Below, in pieces: positions 14,020 through 19,333 of a stretch of 19,333 nucleotides of DNA. Every line of letters starts with the position of its first letter. Positions within the stretch are counted from its first letter, which is position 1. Under the pieces are notes generated by a model. The model was not told where the DNA came from. It worked only from the letters and a program-made list of their open reading frames with translations, and made no database searches. Made by a program: the position numbers and the translations under genes. Source of the DNA: Prevotellaceae bacterium UBA7028 (GTDB lineage: Bacteria; Bacteroidota; Bacteroidia; Bacteroidales; Bacteroidaceae); the NCBI GenBank assembly GCA_002494215.1, contig DLBF01000087.1, forward strand, positions 1 through 19,333, read 5' to 3'.

Positions 14020-15984
14020 ATGATTGGATTGTTATTGTTAGCATTCGGACTTTTGAATGACACGACCACCACCAAGCCACAACAATTGGACGAGGTGGTG
14101 GTCGTTTCTCGTTCACAAGGCAGTAAGCGCTCCATTAAGGGTAACGTGGCCTCTATTGACGAGCATCTGAAGGAGCTGAACAACGTCAGTCTGGTACGAC
14201 GCGGCTCGTATGCCTGGGAACCAGTGGTGAACAGCATGCAGACGGAACGCATATCAACCACTATCGACGGCATGAAGATTTTCTATGCCTGCACAGATAA
14301 AATGGATCCCGTGACAAGCTACGTGGAGAGCGGAAATCTGCAGAGCATCCTGCTGAACTCGGGTCTGAACGGCAACCCGCAGGCCACAGGCAACATTGGA
14401 GGTTCGTTGGATCTGAAGTTGCGCAGGGCGGGATTCGATGGTGATGACTTCCACATGGGTGTAGATGCTGGTTACGAGAGCAACGGCAACTTGCAGGTAT
14501 ATGGTGCAGATGCCGCTGTATCCAAGAAATCGTTCTACACCAACGGCGGTGTTTCCTATCGTCATGCAGGTAATTACAAGGAGGGTGGCGGCCGCGAGAT
14601 TCTTTTCTCACAGTTCCAGAAGGTAAATGCCTATGACAACCTCGGTTTTAGGCTATCAGAACAAGATGCCATAGAGGGTACCTTTATCTATGACCGCGCT
14701 ACCAACGTAGGGTATCCTGCACTGAATATGGATGTGGCTAAAGCCGAAGCGTTCATCACCTCACTGTCGTATAAGCGGCATTGGGAGGAGAAACTGGTGC
14801 AGTCGTGGGAAACAAAAGCCTACTACAACCATATCACCCACGTGATGGACGACACCCAGCGCCCCAATGTGCAGATACACATGGATATGCCAGGCGAGAG
14901 TTGGACTACGGGACTATATAGTTTAGTGGGTGCTCAGAAAGGGATTCATAAGCTAACTGGTAACTACGACCTTTACTACAACCGCCTTTTTGCCGACATG
15001 ACCATGTATCCTGGCGGCGCGGCACCCATGTATATGGTTACGTGGCCCGATGTAGGAACACTGAATACAGGATTGGCACTGAACGACTACATACAACTGG
15101 GTAAGGCTCATGCAGTAAACGTCTCAGCCAAACTGGCATGGCAACAGCAACGACTGAACAGTCAGGAGGGTTATCAGGCACTGAGTGTCTTTTTCCCTGG
15201 CATGAAGCAGCAGTATCATCAACTAACTGGTCGCATCGCCGCCAACTATCAACTTTCAACTCTCAATTCTCAATTCTCAATTGGGATGGGTTGGGGAAAT
15301 CGTGCGCCAACGGTAACGGAGGCATACGGATACTATCTGAACAACACCTTCGACCAGTACGATTACATCGGCAATCCTCATCTAAAGAACGAGTCGGCTA
15401 TCGAGCTCAACGGAAGCTATCAATTCAAAATTCAAAATTCAAAGTTCAAAATTGACTGTAATGCGTTCTTCTTCTCGGACTACATCATCGGTCTGTTTGA
15501 ACCGCGCCTTAGCGCCATGACCGTTGCTGCCGAAGGCGTGAAGGTATATGGCAACATTCCACATGCCACCATTGCCAACTTCTCGCTGACCTATGGATGG
15601 GATGTCCTGCCTTGGCTGAAATGGAACACCCGACTGGGTTACAGCTTGGGACGTGACAACGAGGGCGAGCCTCTGCCGCTAATCTCACCTTTCGCCTATA
15701 CCACTAACCTGAACGTACGTTTGGGACGCCTTTGGGGAAAAGTGGAGTTGCAAGGTAATGCCAGGCAAAGTTATTTCGGTAGGAAATATGGCGAGACGCC
15801 AACAGCTGCATGGGCCATCGTCAACCTCTCGGCTAATTATCAGTTCGCAATTTCCGCTTCTCAATTGACACTCCGTGCTGGCATAGAGAATCTGCTCGAC
15901 AAACGATACACTTCCTATGCCGACTGGTGCAATATTCCCCAGAAGGGGCGCAATATCTACATGAATCTTTCGGTTGAATTATAA
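14020..15984 (+). CDS. OprC-like TonB-dependent outer-membrane receptor
   Basis: The 654-residue product is a TonB-dependent barrel of ordinary receptor size, without the SusC extension. The N-terminus is a short hydrophobic signal lacking basic residues (MIGLLLLAFGLLND), then a TonB-box-like LDEVVVVS (23-30). The plug carries SLVRRGSYAWEPVV and ACTDKMDPVTSYVE (90-103). This parallels the copper receptor OprC/TIGR01778 block, including CxxxM (C91, M95). HVM (274-276) in HITHVMDD matches the HxM pair that completes the OprC copper site. Two heptamer repeat arrays lie in frame at residues ~410-422 and 469-478. The barrel ends with GIENLLDKRYTSYADWCNIPQKGRNIYMNLSVEL. It is the last gene of the operon and its stop overlaps the convergent tcdA stop by 6 bases. 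Confidence 0.82.
   Translation: MIGLLLLAFGLLNDTTTTKPQQLDEVVVVSRSQGSKRSIKGNVASIDEHLKELNNVSLVRRGSYAWEPVVNSMQTERISTTIDGMKIFYACTDKMDPVTSYVESGNLQSILLNSGLNGNPQATGNIGGSLDLKLRRAGFDGDDFHMGVDAGYESNGNLQVYGADAAVSKKSFYTNGGVSYRHAGNYKEGGGREILFSQFQKVNAYDNLGFRLSEQDAIEGTFIYDRATNVGYPALNMDVAKAEAFITSLSYKRHWEEKLVQSWETKAYYNHITHVMDDTQRPNVQIHMDMPGESWTTGLYSLVGAQKGIHKLTGNYDLYYNRLFADMTMYPGGAAPMYMVTWPDVGTLNTGLALNDYIQLGKAHAVNVSAKLAWQQQRLNSQEGYQALSVFFPGMKQQYHQLTGRIAANYQLSTLNSQFSIGMGWGNRAPTVTEAYGYYLNNTFDQYDYIGNPHLKNESAIELNGSYQFKIQNSKFKIDCNAFFFSDYIIGLFEPRLSAMTVAAEGVKVYGNIPHATIANFSLTYGWDVLPWLKWNTRLGYSLGRDNEGEPLPLISPFAYTTNLNVRLGRLWGKVELQGNARQSYFGRKYGETPTAAWAIVNLSANYQFAISASQLTLRAGIENLLDKRYTSYADWCNIPQKGRNIYMNLSVEL
15249..15283 (+). 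repeat. In-frame heptamer array 1 within the TonB receptor
   Basis: There are five 7-base units: TCAACTT, TCAACTC, TCAATTC, TCAATTC and TCAATTG. They encode QLSTLNSQFSI within a predicted strand-turn-strand. The units have the style of the intergenic arrays, read on the opposite strand. Confidence 0.85.
15424..15451 (+). repeat. In-frame heptamer array 2 within the TonB receptor
   Basis: There are four 7-base units: TTCAAAA, TTCAAAA, TTCAAAG and TTCAAAA. They encode FKIQNSKFK. This is the second period-7 array in the same gene, about 175 bases after the first. Confidence 0.85.
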
Positions 15985-16803
15985 TGTCGTAGCATCCTGC
16001 ATCACCAACCCGGCCAGCATGAAGCCGAAAATGGCGGTGATGTGGGAAACGGTGCCGTTAATCTGAGCCTTAGACGAGCACCATTCATGGTTCAGGAGAT
16101 TGGGGTCGCCTGGACCATTTTTCGCTTTCGGGCACATGCATTGCTCGGTGCCGCAGGTGGCATTGTGGCCAAGGTTCTTCAGCAGCTCGTCGCTATAGAC
16201 GCATTGGAACTTGTGCCGGGGGAAGGTCTTTTCCTTCTTGAAACGATTGCGGAGGGCACGCGCCAGCGGATCGCCCTGCACCTTCCAGAACTCCGTTACG
16301 CGGATGCGCGTGGGGTCCATCTTCAGCGCAGCACCCATAGAGGAGAAGAACCTAACCCTCCCACCATCTCCCTCCGAGGAGGGAGTGCTTGTTGCTAGTA
16401 GGATGAGGGCAGCTTTGTCTTTTAGGGAATCTATGGCATCGATGATATAGTCGTAGCTGCCGAGGTCGAACTCAGCTGCCGTTTCTGCCGTGAAGATCTT
16501 CTGCAGGGCTGTTATCTCTGCCTTGGGATTGATGCTGAGCAAGCGTTCCTTCAGGGCATCAACCTTTACCTGCCCCACGGTCTTCATGGTGGCCATCAGC
16601 TGACGGTTCACATTGGTGATGCACACGCGGTCGGAATCGACAATGGTCAAATGCCGGAAACCGCTGCGCACCAAACTCTCGGCACACCAAGAGCCTACGC
16701 CGCCTACACCAAAGATTATCACCCGCTTCTGGGCTATGCGCTCCATTGCCTCTGTGCCCAATAGCAGTTCTGCACGTCTGAATATTGCTTGTTCTATGGC
16801 CAT
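15979..16803 (-). CDS. tcdA: tRNA threonylcarbamoyladenosine dehydratase
   Basis: The 274-residue product is an E1-like/ThiF-family enzyme that uses ATP to cyclise t6A to ct6A at position 37 of tRNAs in the cytoplasm. It shows the nucleotide loop FGVGGVGSWCAESLVRSG (31-48), D55 in IVDSD, VNRQLMA, YDYIIDAIDSLKDKAALI, and SSMGAALKMDPTRIRV followed by QGDPLARALR. The C-terminal Cys-rich block (CGTEQCMCP) fits the family. At residues ~138-149 there is an extra Ser/Gly/Glu segment (TSTPSSEGDGGR) where relatives pass directly from the helix to the strand before SSMGAA. Its DNA is a GC-rich hairpin repeat. The gene has its own minus-strand -7 box about 20 bases upstream. It is unrelated to the operon except by convergence. 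Confidence 0.92.
   Translation of the reverse strand: MAIEQAIFRRAELLLGTEAMERIAQKRVIIFGVGGVGSWCAESLVRSGFRHLTIVDSDRVCITNVNRQLMATMKTVGQVKVDALKERLLSINPKAEITALQKIFTAETAAEFDLGSYDYIIDAIDSLKDKAALILLATSTPSSEGDGGRVRFFSSMGAALKMDPTRIRVTEFWKVQGDPLARALRNRFKKEKTFPRHKFQCVYSDELLKNLGHNATCGTEQCMCPKAKNGPGDPNLLNHEWCSSKAQINGTVSHITAIFGFMLAGLVMQDATTL
16354..16385. repeat. GC-rich hairpin repeat, copy 2, inside tcdA
   Basis: AACCCTCCCACCAT precedes a perfect 8-bp stem, CTCCCTCC (16368-16375) and GGAGGGAG (16378-16385), around GA. It lies within the coding region and keeps the frame. It resembles copies at 3772-3801 and 18746-18780. Confidence 0.7.
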
Positions 16804-16822
16804 AATTCACTTAAATTTGGGT

Positions 16823-16831
16823 GCAAAGATA
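16823..16831 (-). promoter_or_regulatory. -7 box of tcdA promoter
   Basis: The complement of 16823-16831 reads TATCTTTGC, matching TAnnTTTGC. The transcript would start close to 16816, leaving a leader of only about a dozen bases. No good TTTG is seen at the standard 19-21 spacing, so the -33 element is weak. Confidence 0.55.
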
Positions 16832-16895
16832 CAATGTTATTTACAAATACATCTTCCCCGACCCTACCTTTTTTATATATTATATGGTACAAGAC

Positions 16896-18509
16896 CTATG
16901 ATATGATACCAAGTCGTTCCACTGGCATTTGTTGTGCCTCGTAAATATCCATCATGGCATTGATAAAATAGACAGTTTTGTAGCAGCAAATATCATCTGC
17001 ACGAATAGGGAACTCTTGCACAACACCGTTGTCGATAAGGCGTTGCCTGCATGTGCCATGCAGCAATGCATCTGATGGTGTGAACAGGTTTCCGAAAGAA
17101 TCCTCGAATACAAGGTTGCAATAACTGGCATCGGTAAGCATTCCGTTACGGACGATGATGACATCGTCGGTGTGGGCTTGCTGGACAAGACGTGTCAACT
17201 GACGACGGTCGGTGCTCTTATACTTGTAGCAGATATTATCGCAATGAACAAGGGCAACGCTTTTCCTTATTTTCTGCCTATATGGCGAGAAGTGAACGGA
17301 ACGAATGGTGTCGGCATATTCTATGCGACATTTGACCCTCCCTTGTCGTACTTCGGCCGGTATCTCCAATTGTAGCTTCGGCATCGGCTTTCGATAAATA
17401 TCCCAGATGGTCTTTTCCATTCGCCTGAGATGATAAGGCAGGTGCATGGGCTGCCCGTCTTTGATGCAAACAACCTCGGAGAAAACGGGTCTCCTGACGG
17501 GCAGATATATTTTCTCCATCACTTCGTCGTATTCGCCATGTGCATTGCTCATGGCTGTTATTCCTCCACCGCTGCGATAGAATTTCTGCCCATCAGGGGC
17601 TTGTTCTATATATCTGATTATCACGCCACTGTCTAACGCCTGACCATCGAAATAGCCAAACACACCAGCATAAAAGCCCCTGGGCTCGCCCTCAGCCTCC
17701 TTTATAAGCTGAACCGTACGTGGTTTGGGTGCGCCCGACACACTCCCTGCAGGAAGCATGGATGTAAGTATTTGCCCCAAATGGTTTCGCCAATCAGAGG
17801 GTAACTGACCAACAATCTCGCTGCTCGTCTGCAGGATATGTGCACGGTTGGTATGCAGTTCTGTTACATATCGGTAACGTTCCACATGGACCTTCTCGGC
17901 AAATATGCTCAGGTCATTCCTCAGTAAATCTACCACCGTAGCATGTTCAGCACTTTCCTTCATGTCGGCAAGAACTATCTCTCTGGCATGAGGAATGTCG
18001 GCATCGATGGTCCCTTTCATCGGGTGAGTGGATATCTGGCCATCACTGCTGATGGTTACGAAACATTCGGGGGAGAAACAGACAAAGCGATTGGGAATAT
18101 AAAGGGAATAGCGGGCATCGGTCGTCATGAAGATTTCCCTCAGGCTTAATGCAGTCCGGACGGGAGTTTTGACAGTGAGGTTTGTCAAGAAAGAATCGCC
18201 TCGGCGAAGTCCTCTCTCTACAATATCGAAGCGCTGCTTGTATCTATCGAACGTTTCGGGCTGGAACATGAAACACTTATCCTCTGCATGAAACAGATCT
18301 CTGTTTACGTTAGATACGGAAGGGATGTCGAACAGAACCTCCGTCTGCTGCAACGGGTTCTCTACGATGATAAACTCGGTACATTCAAAGTTGGCAACAA
18401 AAAGGAATGCTTCTTGCTGCGCTGCAAGATATGAGATGCGTTTGGCTGCATCGCTTACGCTGTGAAATGTGAAATATGCCATGAATCCTGATAATAAAAA
18501 ACGTAGCAT
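16896..18509 (-). CDS. pabB: PabB-PabC fusion: aminodeoxychorismate synthase component I and lyase
   Basis: The 537-residue product joins two steps of p-aminobenzoate (folate) synthesis. Residues ~11-335 are the chorismate-binding domain: HPMKGT (162-167), LLRNDL, MLPAGSVSGAPKPRTVQLI (251-269), GFYAGVFGYFDG and SGGGITAMSNAHGEYDEVMEK. Residues ~340-537 are a class IV PLP aminotransferase/lyase domain, with K431 in YKYKSTDRR as probable PLP lysine and LTDASYCNLVF matching the family's 'T-x-x-S-x-x-N' block. It would add ammonia to chorismate (with a glutaminase partner, PabA, not in this window), then release pyruvate to give p-aminobenzoate. The second ATG (at 18482, residue 10, MAYFTFHS) may be the true start. 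It runs away from cysK, with an overlapping divergent promoter. Confidence 0.88.
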   Translation of the reverse strand: MLRFLLSGFMAYFTFHSVSDAAKRISYLAAQQEAFLFVANFECTEFIIVENPLQQTEVLFDIPSVSNVNRDLFHAEDKCFMFQPETFDRYKQRFDIVERGLRRGDSFLTNLTVKTPVRTALSLREIFMTTDARYSLYIPNRFVCFSPECFVTISSDGQISTHPMKGTIDADIPHAREIVLADMKESAEHATVVDLLRNDLSIFAEKVHVERYRYVTELHTNRAHILQTSSEIVGQLPSDWRNHLGQILTSMLPAGSVSGAPKPRTVQLIKEAEGEPRGFYAGVFGYFDGQALDSGVIIRYIEQAPDGQKFYRSGGGITAMSNAHGEYDEVMEKIYLPVRRPVFSEVVCIKDGQPMHLPYHLRRMEKTIWDIYRKPMPKLQLEIPAEVRQGRVKCRIEYADTIRSVHFSPYRQKIRKSVALVHCDNICYKYKSTDRRQLTRLVQQAHTDDVIIVRNGMLTDASYCNLVFEDSFGNLFTPSDALLHGTCRQRLIDNGVVQEFPIRADDICCYKTVYFINAMMDIYEAQQMPVERLGIIS

Positions 18510-18519
18510 CGGGATTCAT
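18481..18519. repeat. Inverted repeat around the pabB start
   Basis: ATGAATCCTGAT (18481-18492) and ATCGGGATTCAT (18508-18519) pair with one mismatch over 12 bases. The two arms contain the two candidate ATG codons of the minus-strand gene, so a hairpin here could affect translation start. Confidence 0.5.
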
Positions 18520-18575
18520 GCGCATGAGAAACGCACATGATACGGACACGAGCAAAGTGCCCTCATAATGCAAGT

Positions 18576-18607
18576 GCAAAGTTAGCTTTTTTTTTGCATT
18601 ATGCCAA
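18576..18607 (-). promoter_or_regulatory. Promoter of pabB
   Basis: On the minus strand TTG (complement of 18605-18607), 20 bases, then TAACTTTGC (complement of 18576-18584) match the Bacteroidetes consensus. Its -33 region overlaps that of a plus-strand promoter at 18593-18624. Confidence 0.7.
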
Positions 18608-18624
18608 CTTTTATGTAACTTTGC
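18593..18624 (+). promoter_or_regulatory. Candidate upstream cysK promoter (P1)
   Basis: TTTG at 18593-18596, 19 bases and TAACTTTGC at 18616-18624 match the consensus. Transcripts from here would run through the palindrome at 18653-18670, so a protein bound there could block them. Confidence 0.6.
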
Positions 18625-18652
18625 CCTACCTTTTATATATAATAAAGGCGAA

Positions 18653-18670
18653 ATACCAAACGTATGGTAT
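18653..18670. promoter_or_regulatory. Palindromic operator upstream of cysK
   Basis: ATACCAAACGTATGGTAT has the same 6-base arms and 6-base centre as the site at 3811-3828; only the central outer pair (A/A) breaks full symmetry. It ends 20 bases before the P2 -33 element. Confidence 0.75.
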
Positions 18671-18690
18671 GCAAATAACCCTCACATGGT

Positions 18691-18723
18691 ATTGTAGGGA
18701 TAAGAAAAGCGCCGTACCTTTGC
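18691..18723 (+). promoter_or_regulatory. cysK promoter next to the operator (P2)
   Basis: ATTG at 18691-18694, 20 bases and TACCTTTGC at 18715-18723 match the consensus. The flanks ATTGTAG and GCCGTACCTTTGCA are identical to the large operon's promoter at 3850-3882. Confidence 0.78.
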
Positions 18724-18745
18724 AACGTGAAAATGAAGAATGAAA

Positions 18746-18780
18746 GGCCCCTCTCCCCGACCCTCCCCCAAATGGGAGGG
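18746..18780. repeat. GC-rich hairpin repeat, copy 3
   Basis: GGCCCCTCTCCCCGA precedes CCCTCCC (18761-18767), a 6-base loop and GGGAGGG (18774-18780). Relative to copy 1 it is inverted: there the GGGGAGGCTT flank lies on the other side. It lies in the predicted cysK leader. Confidence 0.7.
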
Positions 18781-18789
18781 AGATGTGAG

Positions 18790-18990
18790 GAGTGAAGAGT
18801 GAAGAATTTTTGAAAATGAAAAGTGAAAGAGTGAAAAGTGAAAATATAAATCACTTGAAACCTGAAACCAAGGTCGAAGACCTCTGAAACCTGAAACCAA
18901 TTCTTAATTGCCACTTCGTTCTCGCGTTCGCTCGCGACCCCTTTGGCGTTCTTCTCTCTTAATTCTTAATTAAAAAACAGTAAACGGTAA
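18790..18990 (+). repeat. Heptamer repeats in the cysK leader
   Basis: GAGTGAA occurs twice in tandem (18790-18803), looser GTGAAA-type units follow, CTTGAAA/CCTGAAA lie at 18854-18867, CCTGAAA recurs at 18890-18896, and TTAATTC and GTAAAC units occur before the start codon. Period 7 is clear in places and degenerate in others. Confidence 0.65.
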
Positions 18991-19016
18991 ACTAATATTT
19001 AACAAAGGATAAGGTT

Positions 19017-19333
19017 ATGAGTAAGATTGCAAAGCAGCTGACAGAGCTCGTCGGCAACACACCTCTTTTGGAGCTCAACAAATATTCACAGGCTAAGGGT
19101 CTGGATACCCCCATCATAGCCAAAGTAGAGTTCTTCAACCCCGGCGGTAGTGTAAAGGACCGCATTGCACTGGCAATGATCGAGGATGCTGAAGCAAAAG
19201 GCATCCTGAAGCCCGGAGCCACCATCATAGAACCCACCAGCGGAAATACGGGCGTAGGATTGGCACTGGTTAGCGCCGTAAAGGGTTACCATCTTATCCT
19301 TACCATGCCCGAAACCATGAGCGTGGAGCGCCG
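19017..19333 (+). CDS. cysK: Cysteine synthase A, N-terminal part (3' end outside window)
   Basis: The first ~105 residues of O-acetylserine sulfhydrylase, which makes cysteine from O-acetylserine and sulfide with PLP in the cytoplasm. Seen landmarks are [10 protein letters not shown] near residue 11, [14 protein letters not shown] with the PLP lysine in [19 protein letters not shown] (the substrate-binding TSGNTG loop) and a [11 protein letters not shown] block. The family is about 310-320 residues, so about a third is present. The start ATG follows ATAAGG, the same start context as the upstream ORF at 4052. It has two candidate promoters and the palindrome shared with the large operon, so it is probably under the same regulator. 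Confidence 0.95.
   Translation, partial: MSKIAKQLTELVGNTPLLELNKYSQAKGLDTPIIAKVEFFNPGGSVKDRIALAMIEDAEAKGILKPGATIIEPTSGNTGVGLALVSAVKGYHLILTMPETMSVER

Larger units (their letters stand above)
18510..19016. other. Intergenic region between pabB and cysK
   Basis: This 507-base region holds no convincing gene. It contains divergent, overlapping promoters for pabB (-) and cysK (+), the palindrome shared with the large operon, a second cysK promoter, a GC-rich hairpin repeat, and a leader of about 288 bases filled with period-7 repeats and small hairpins (AGGTC-GAA-GACCT 18871-18883; TCGCG/CGCGA 18922-18937). The leader has only a short ORF of about 20 codons (ATG 18733) that is not Met/Cys-rich. 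Confidence 0.7.

Noticed and set aside
18733..18795. Short ORF (~20 codons) in the cysK leader as counterpart of the Met/Cys-rich upstream ORF
   Set aside because: It encodes the GC-rich repeat, has only two Met and one Cys, and lacks the ATAAGG start context.

Overview
The window looks like chromosome of a Bacteroidales bacterium, most likely Prevotellaceae. The grounds are a SusC/SusD outer-membrane pair, a BspA-type leucine-rich-repeat protein with a Prevotella-like C-terminal tail, several promoters of the Bacteroidetes form TTTG/TTG-N19-20-TAnnTTTGC, weak Shine-Dalgarno use, and short heptamer repeats between genes. Species cannot be fixed from the sequence alone.

Layout: (1) 2-526 is the C-terminal part of O-acetylhomoserine sulfhydrylase (metY), followed by heptamer repeats and mini-hairpins. 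(2) 801-1445 is a LuxR-type response regulator whose promoter overlaps a perfect 19-bp inverted repeat. (3) 1442-3499, minus strand, holds a BspA-like surface protein and a downstream acidic lipoprotein. (4) 3811-15984 is the centre of interest: a palindrome and promoter, a long leader with a Met/Cys-rich upstream ORF, then eight genes in one orientation. They encode a PstS-fold binding protein, SusC, SusD, two paralogous exported proteins with tandem OsmC domains, an exported C_GCAxxG_C_C-type cysteine protein, a Met/His-motif lipoprotein (YtkA/FixH-like) and an OprC-like TonB receptor. (5) 15979-16803, minus strand, is tcdA, carrying a GC-rich repeat inside its reading frame. (6) 16896-18509, minus strand, is a PabB-PabC fusion. 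(7) 19017-19333 is the start of cysK, whose promoter region carries the same palindrome and the same promoter spacing as the eight-gene operon.

How it may work together: the operon has no glycoside hydrolase, so it does not look like a polysaccharide locus. Its exported products are rich in thiol and metal-ligand chemistry: OsmC cysteine pairs, a CxxCxxC protein, Met/His motifs, and a receptor with the CxxxM and HxM signature of the copper receptor OprC. The operator shared with cysK, the upstream ORF in which 11 of the first 19 residues are Met or Cys, and metY/cysK at the window edges all point to sulfur. I infer an envelope system that takes up or redox-processes a sulfur compound, copper, or a copper-thiol complex. 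The ligand and the regulator are not known from the sequence.
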